Below are positions 61,846 to 64,000 of a stretch of DNA of 64,000 nt, one piece after another (the first letter of the stretch is position 1; each line of letters begins with the position of its first letter). The notes under the pieces are model-generated. The model was not told the DNA's origin. It searched no databases and was given only the letters and a program-made list of their open reading frames with translations. The stretch spans positions 1,240,001-1,304,000 of the forward strand of contig NZ_JAWMWH010000001.1 of the NCBI RefSeq assembly GCF_037546185.1, read 5' to 3'. The stretch comes from Nicoliella lavandulae. Lineage in GTDB: Bacteria; Bacillota; Bacilli; Lactobacillales; Lactobacillaceae. The translations under genes and the position numbers were made by a program.

Positions 61846-62469
61846 GGCTGGCTTTAATTCTGCAATGGAATTAGCGGTTACTTCTGGATTACCTGTTGAA
61901 TGAATAATGCCATCTGGATCAAATAAAAAGCCTGCAATATTGGCGTTATGAGCTGCATCAATATCTAATTTACGGTCGCCAATCATCACCGCATGCTTTC
62001 GATCGACATTATATTGATCAATTAAATAATTTAACGAGGCAGGATCAGGCTTACGTGGAAATGGTTGTTCACTGGTTACAAAACCGGTGAACAACTTTTT
62101 AATTTCAAAGTGATCTAGGATTGATAATGCTAATTCATCCCGGTGGGTCAATAAAAAGTTTTGCCCGCCGGTTTCAACGTTCCAATTCAAAATATCAACT
62201 ACGCCCGGAAATGGTTTGCTGTAACTAATCATTTCATCCTGTAGCTGTTTAAACTTAGGACGAATTGCGGCTTGAGATAGGTTAAATTCAGCTGCAAAGC
62301 GGCTAATTGCACTGCCTGCTGAACGTTGACGCATTTCTTTATAGTAGGCATAATCATCCATTTCAACTTCATCAATCCCTAATGACTGCAAGGTCTGATC
62401 AAACGCCTTGACCATCATTGGGTAGGTATCAAAGAGGGTTCCATCAAAGTCCCAAAATAAGCTCCGCAA
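61831..62469 (-). CDS. HAD-superfamily phosphatase
   Basis: A 212-residue haloacid-dehalogenase-like hydrolase. Motif I is DFDGTLFDT (D7 nucleophile, D9 acid), motif II FLLTHRDE, motif III/IV KPDPASLNYLI...MIGDRKLDIDAAHNA. The helical cap inserted after motif I is of the phosphoglycolate phosphatase (PgpB/Gph-like) type. Substrate unknown. The start is TTG at 62469, with AGGAGG upstream. It follows dtd by 11 bases, so probably an operon rel-dtd-HAD. Confidence 0.88.
   Translation of the reverse strand: MRSLFWDFDGTLFDTYPMMVKAFDQTLQSLGIDEVEMDDYAYYKEMRQRSAGSAISRFAAEFNLSQAAIRPKFKQLQDEMISYSKPFPGVVDILNWNVETGGQNFLLTHRDELALSILDHFEIKKLFTGFVTSEQPFPRKPDPASLNYLIDQYNVDRKHAVMIGDRKLDIDAAHNANIAGFLFDPDGIIHSTGNPEVTANSIAELKPALERL
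62064..62100 (+). terminator. Plus-strand terminator-like hairpin inside the HAD gene
   Basis: Arms GTTGTTCAC and GTGAACAAC with an inner GGTT/AACC pairing, then TTTTT on the plus strand. It lies 219 bases beyond the end of the convergent fructosamine-kinase-like gene and could stop that transcript. Confidence 0.55.
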
Positions 62470-62480
62470 TTTAATTCCTC

Positions 62481-62927
62481 CTATTTATTATCAGTATCAA
62501 AGATAATCGTTACGGGTCCATCATTATCAATCGTTACTTGCATATCCGCACCAAATACACCGGTCTGGACGTCAAAACCTTGTGCTGCTAGTTTTTGATT
62601 AAATTGCTCATAAATGGCCTTCGCATGGGCAGGCTTACCAGCATCAAAAAAGGATGGTCGATTTCCCTTAGCAGTATTAGCATATAACGTAAACTGAGAT
62701 ATGGATAAAATTGCCCCATTAACTGCTGCTAAATTCAAGTTCATCTTACCAGTTTCATCACTAAATAATCTAATTTTGGTAATTTTATTTACCAAGTAGT
62801 CAACTTCTGCGTCTGTGTCAGCATCAGAAACACCGACTAATAGCACGAAGCCCGTTCCAATTTGACCATTGATCTGGCCATCAATTGATACTTGCCCCTT
62901 TGTTACTCGCTGTAAAACTACCTTCAT
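62481..62927 (-). CDS. dtd: D-aminoacyl-tRNA deacylase
   Basis: A 148-residue enzyme that hydrolyses D-amino acids wrongly attached to tRNA. Signature parts: MKVVLQRVTKGQVSIDG, SISQFTLYANTAKGNRPSF and the cis-proline motif NDGPVTIIF at the end. The ATG follows GGAGCG. It lies 13 bases after rel, the conserved rel-dtd pair. Confidence 0.97.
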   Translation of the reverse strand: MKVVLQRVTKGQVSIDGQINGQIGTGFVLLVGVSDADTDAEVDYLVNKITKIRLFSDETGKMNLNLAAVNGAILSISQFTLYANTAKGNRPSFFDAGKPAHAKAIYEQFNQKLAAQGFDVQTGVFGADMQVTIDNDGPVTIIFDTDNK

Positions 62928-62939
62928 TTGTCATCGCTC

Positions 62940-64000
62940 CTACTTAAATGGACGTTTAACAACGTAAACATCCGAGATATTTTTAATATGATCGATAATC
63001 ATATTTAATTGATCGAGGTTTTTAACGCCAATTCCTAATGAGATCGTTACCATCTTATCGTTGTTAATCTTACCTTGAACTGAATTCAAATGTTTAGAAA
63101 CACTGTTAACCGTTTTAATAACTTCATTTAACAAGCCGTTGCGATTATAGCCTTGAATCGTGAGGTAAGCATCATATTCAGCACGCCGGTTATTCGCATC
63201 TGCCCAATGAACATTAATCAAACGCATCCCACGTTTAACTGAATCTTTGATATTTGGACAATCTACCCGGTGAACCGAAATTCCATTTCCTTGGGTAATA
63301 TACCCAATTACATCATCACCAGGAATGGGCGAACAACAATGACTAAGCCGTACCAATAAGTTCGACACCCCTTCAACTACGATTCCATCGCTAGAAGTGG
63401 TTTTATTCTTATTCTTGTTCTTCTTATCATCATTTTGATAAGTTTGGTGCTCTTCTAAAATATCCCTTTGTTCAGCTTCTTGACGTTGTAATTCTTGTTG
63501 TTCACGAATATGACTAGTTAGTCGATGCGCAATCGTATTAACTTGTAGGTCCCCAAATCCAACGGCTGCATATAAATCATTAGGTCCCTTATAATCAAGC
63601 CGCTTAGCAGCTTTACCTACGTTAGCATCAGTTAATACTTCATTGGCATTAAAACCTTCATCACGGATGTTGTTTGCTAACATTTCACGTCCATTTTCAA
63701 CCATCTTGTCATGGTCACGTTTACGGAAGTATTGCTTAATTTTATGGCGAGCCTTACTCGTCGAAACTAATTTAACCCAGTCTCGGCTAGGCCCAGCTGA
63801 CGTCGCAGAAGTCATAATTTCAACAATATCGCTATTCTTGATCTTATAATCCAGGGGTACGATCTTACCATTGACCCGTGCACCCACGGTGTGATTACCA
63901 ATATCCGTATGGATGGTATATGCCATATCTAATGGTCCCGCACCCTTAGGTAGCTCTAACACATCCCCACCAGGGGTAAAAGCATAAACGTGATCACCAA
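62940..64000 (-). CDS. rel: Bifunctional (p)ppGpp synthetase/hydrolase Rel, C-terminal part (partial)
   Basis: The 3' part of a RelA/SpoT-type gene that leaves the window at its right edge; the frame remains open to base 64000. Visible are the TGS domain (GDHVYAFTPGGDV then LELPKGAGPLDMAYTIHTDIG), a helical linker with a charged patch (DDKKNKNKNKTTS), the conserved-cysteine region (RLSHCCSPIPGDDVIGYITQGNGISVHRVDCPN) and the C-terminal ACT domain. The catalytic hydrolase and synthetase domains lie outside the window. It controls the stringent response; upstream of dtd as usual. Confidence 0.95.
   Translation of the reverse strand, partial: GDHVYAFTPGGDVLELPKGAGPLDMAYTIHTDIGNHTVGARVNGKIVPLDYKIKNSDIVEIMTSATSAGPSRDWVKLVSTSKARHKIKQYFRKRDHDKMVENGREMLANNIRDEGFNANEVLTDANVGKAAKRLDYKGPNDLYAAVGFGDLQVNTIAHRLTSHIREQQELQRQEAEQRDILEEHQTYQNDDKKNKNKNKTTSSDGIVVEGVSNLLVRLSHCCSPIPGDDVIGYITQGNGISVHRVDCPNIKDSVKRGMRLINVHWADANNRRAEYDAYLTIQGYNRNGLLNEVIKTVNSVSKHLNSVQGKINNDKMVTISLGIGVKNLDQLNMIIDHIKNISDVYVVKRPFK

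Overview
The window is AT-rich chromosomal DNA from a low-GC Firmicute of the Lactobacillaceae. The evidence is gene content and order: rpoD-dnaG-glyS-glyQ, hslVU next to xerC, scpAB next to xerD and a RibT-like gene, T-box and FMN riboswitches, a CtsR operator, and a DinR-type SOS box. It is almost entirely housekeeping core genome. No tRNA or rRNA gene, insertion sequence, prophage or CRISPR array was seen. The pyruvate kinase gene lies directly downstream of dnaE, with no phosphofructokinase gene (pfkA) between them. In homofermentative lactobacilli pfkA normally sits there, so a heterofermentative lineage is likely. I do not name a species.

Layout. 1-1.9 kb: the 5' end of parE diverges from plsY, with an SOS-box-like palindrome between them; an aldose epimerase-family gene follows. 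1.9-14.5 kb, all on the minus strand (transcribed right to left): cca, an ABC-F ATPase, thyA, folA, yozE, rbgA, rnhB, dprA, topA, xerC, hslV, hslU. 14.7-15.5 kb, plus strand: a Xer/integrase-like protein that has lost most of its catalytic residues. 15.5-25.5 kb, minus: rluB at the right edge, then the ribU riboswitch and gene, a YpbB-like gene, recQ, a LysM protein, cmk, rpsA, der, hup and a TPR protein. 25.5-34.3 kb, minus: dnaE, pyk, cvfB, xerD, a ribT-like gene, scpA, scpB. 34.4-46.6 kb: a small DUF2929 membrane protein (plus), then clpB with a CtsR operator, pepT, a Nif3-like gene, trmK, rpoD, dnaG, glyS and glyQ under a glycine T-box.

46.6-51.3 kb, minus: rpsU, yqeY, phoH, ybeY, an undecaprenol/diacylglycerol kinase, era and recO. 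The era-recO gap may hold a structured RNA. 51.4-52.3 kb, plus: a PpsR-type PPDK/PEP-synthase regulator. 52.3-56.4 kb, minus: a small teichoic-acid cluster (TagB-like, TagG, TagF-like) followed by nfo. 56.5-60.9 kb, minus: hisS-aspS under a T-box whose specifier region can be read as Asp or His, then a YitT-family protein. 61.0-64.0 kb: a fructosamine-kinase-family protein (plus), convergent with a HAD phosphatase; then dtd and the 3' part of rel, which runs off the window.

How the genes work together. Three clusters maintain the chromosome: topA/dprA/rnhB/xerC, scpAB/xerD/cvfB and dnaE/dnaG/recO/recQ/nfo. Others cover ribosome assembly and GTPases (rbgA, der, era, rpsA, rpsU, ybeY), aminoacyl-tRNA supply (glyQS, hisS-aspS, dtd, cca), folate/thymidylate (thyA-folA), proteostasis (hslVU, clpB) and the envelope (plsY, teichoic acid genes, undecaprenol kinase).

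I found no clear new multi-gene system. The most unusual items are the degenerate recombinase, terminator-like hairpins buried inside genes (two of them opposite convergent genes), the overlapping Asp/His T-box specifier, the SOS box between parE and plsY, the missing pfkA, and the orphan structured region upstream of recO.
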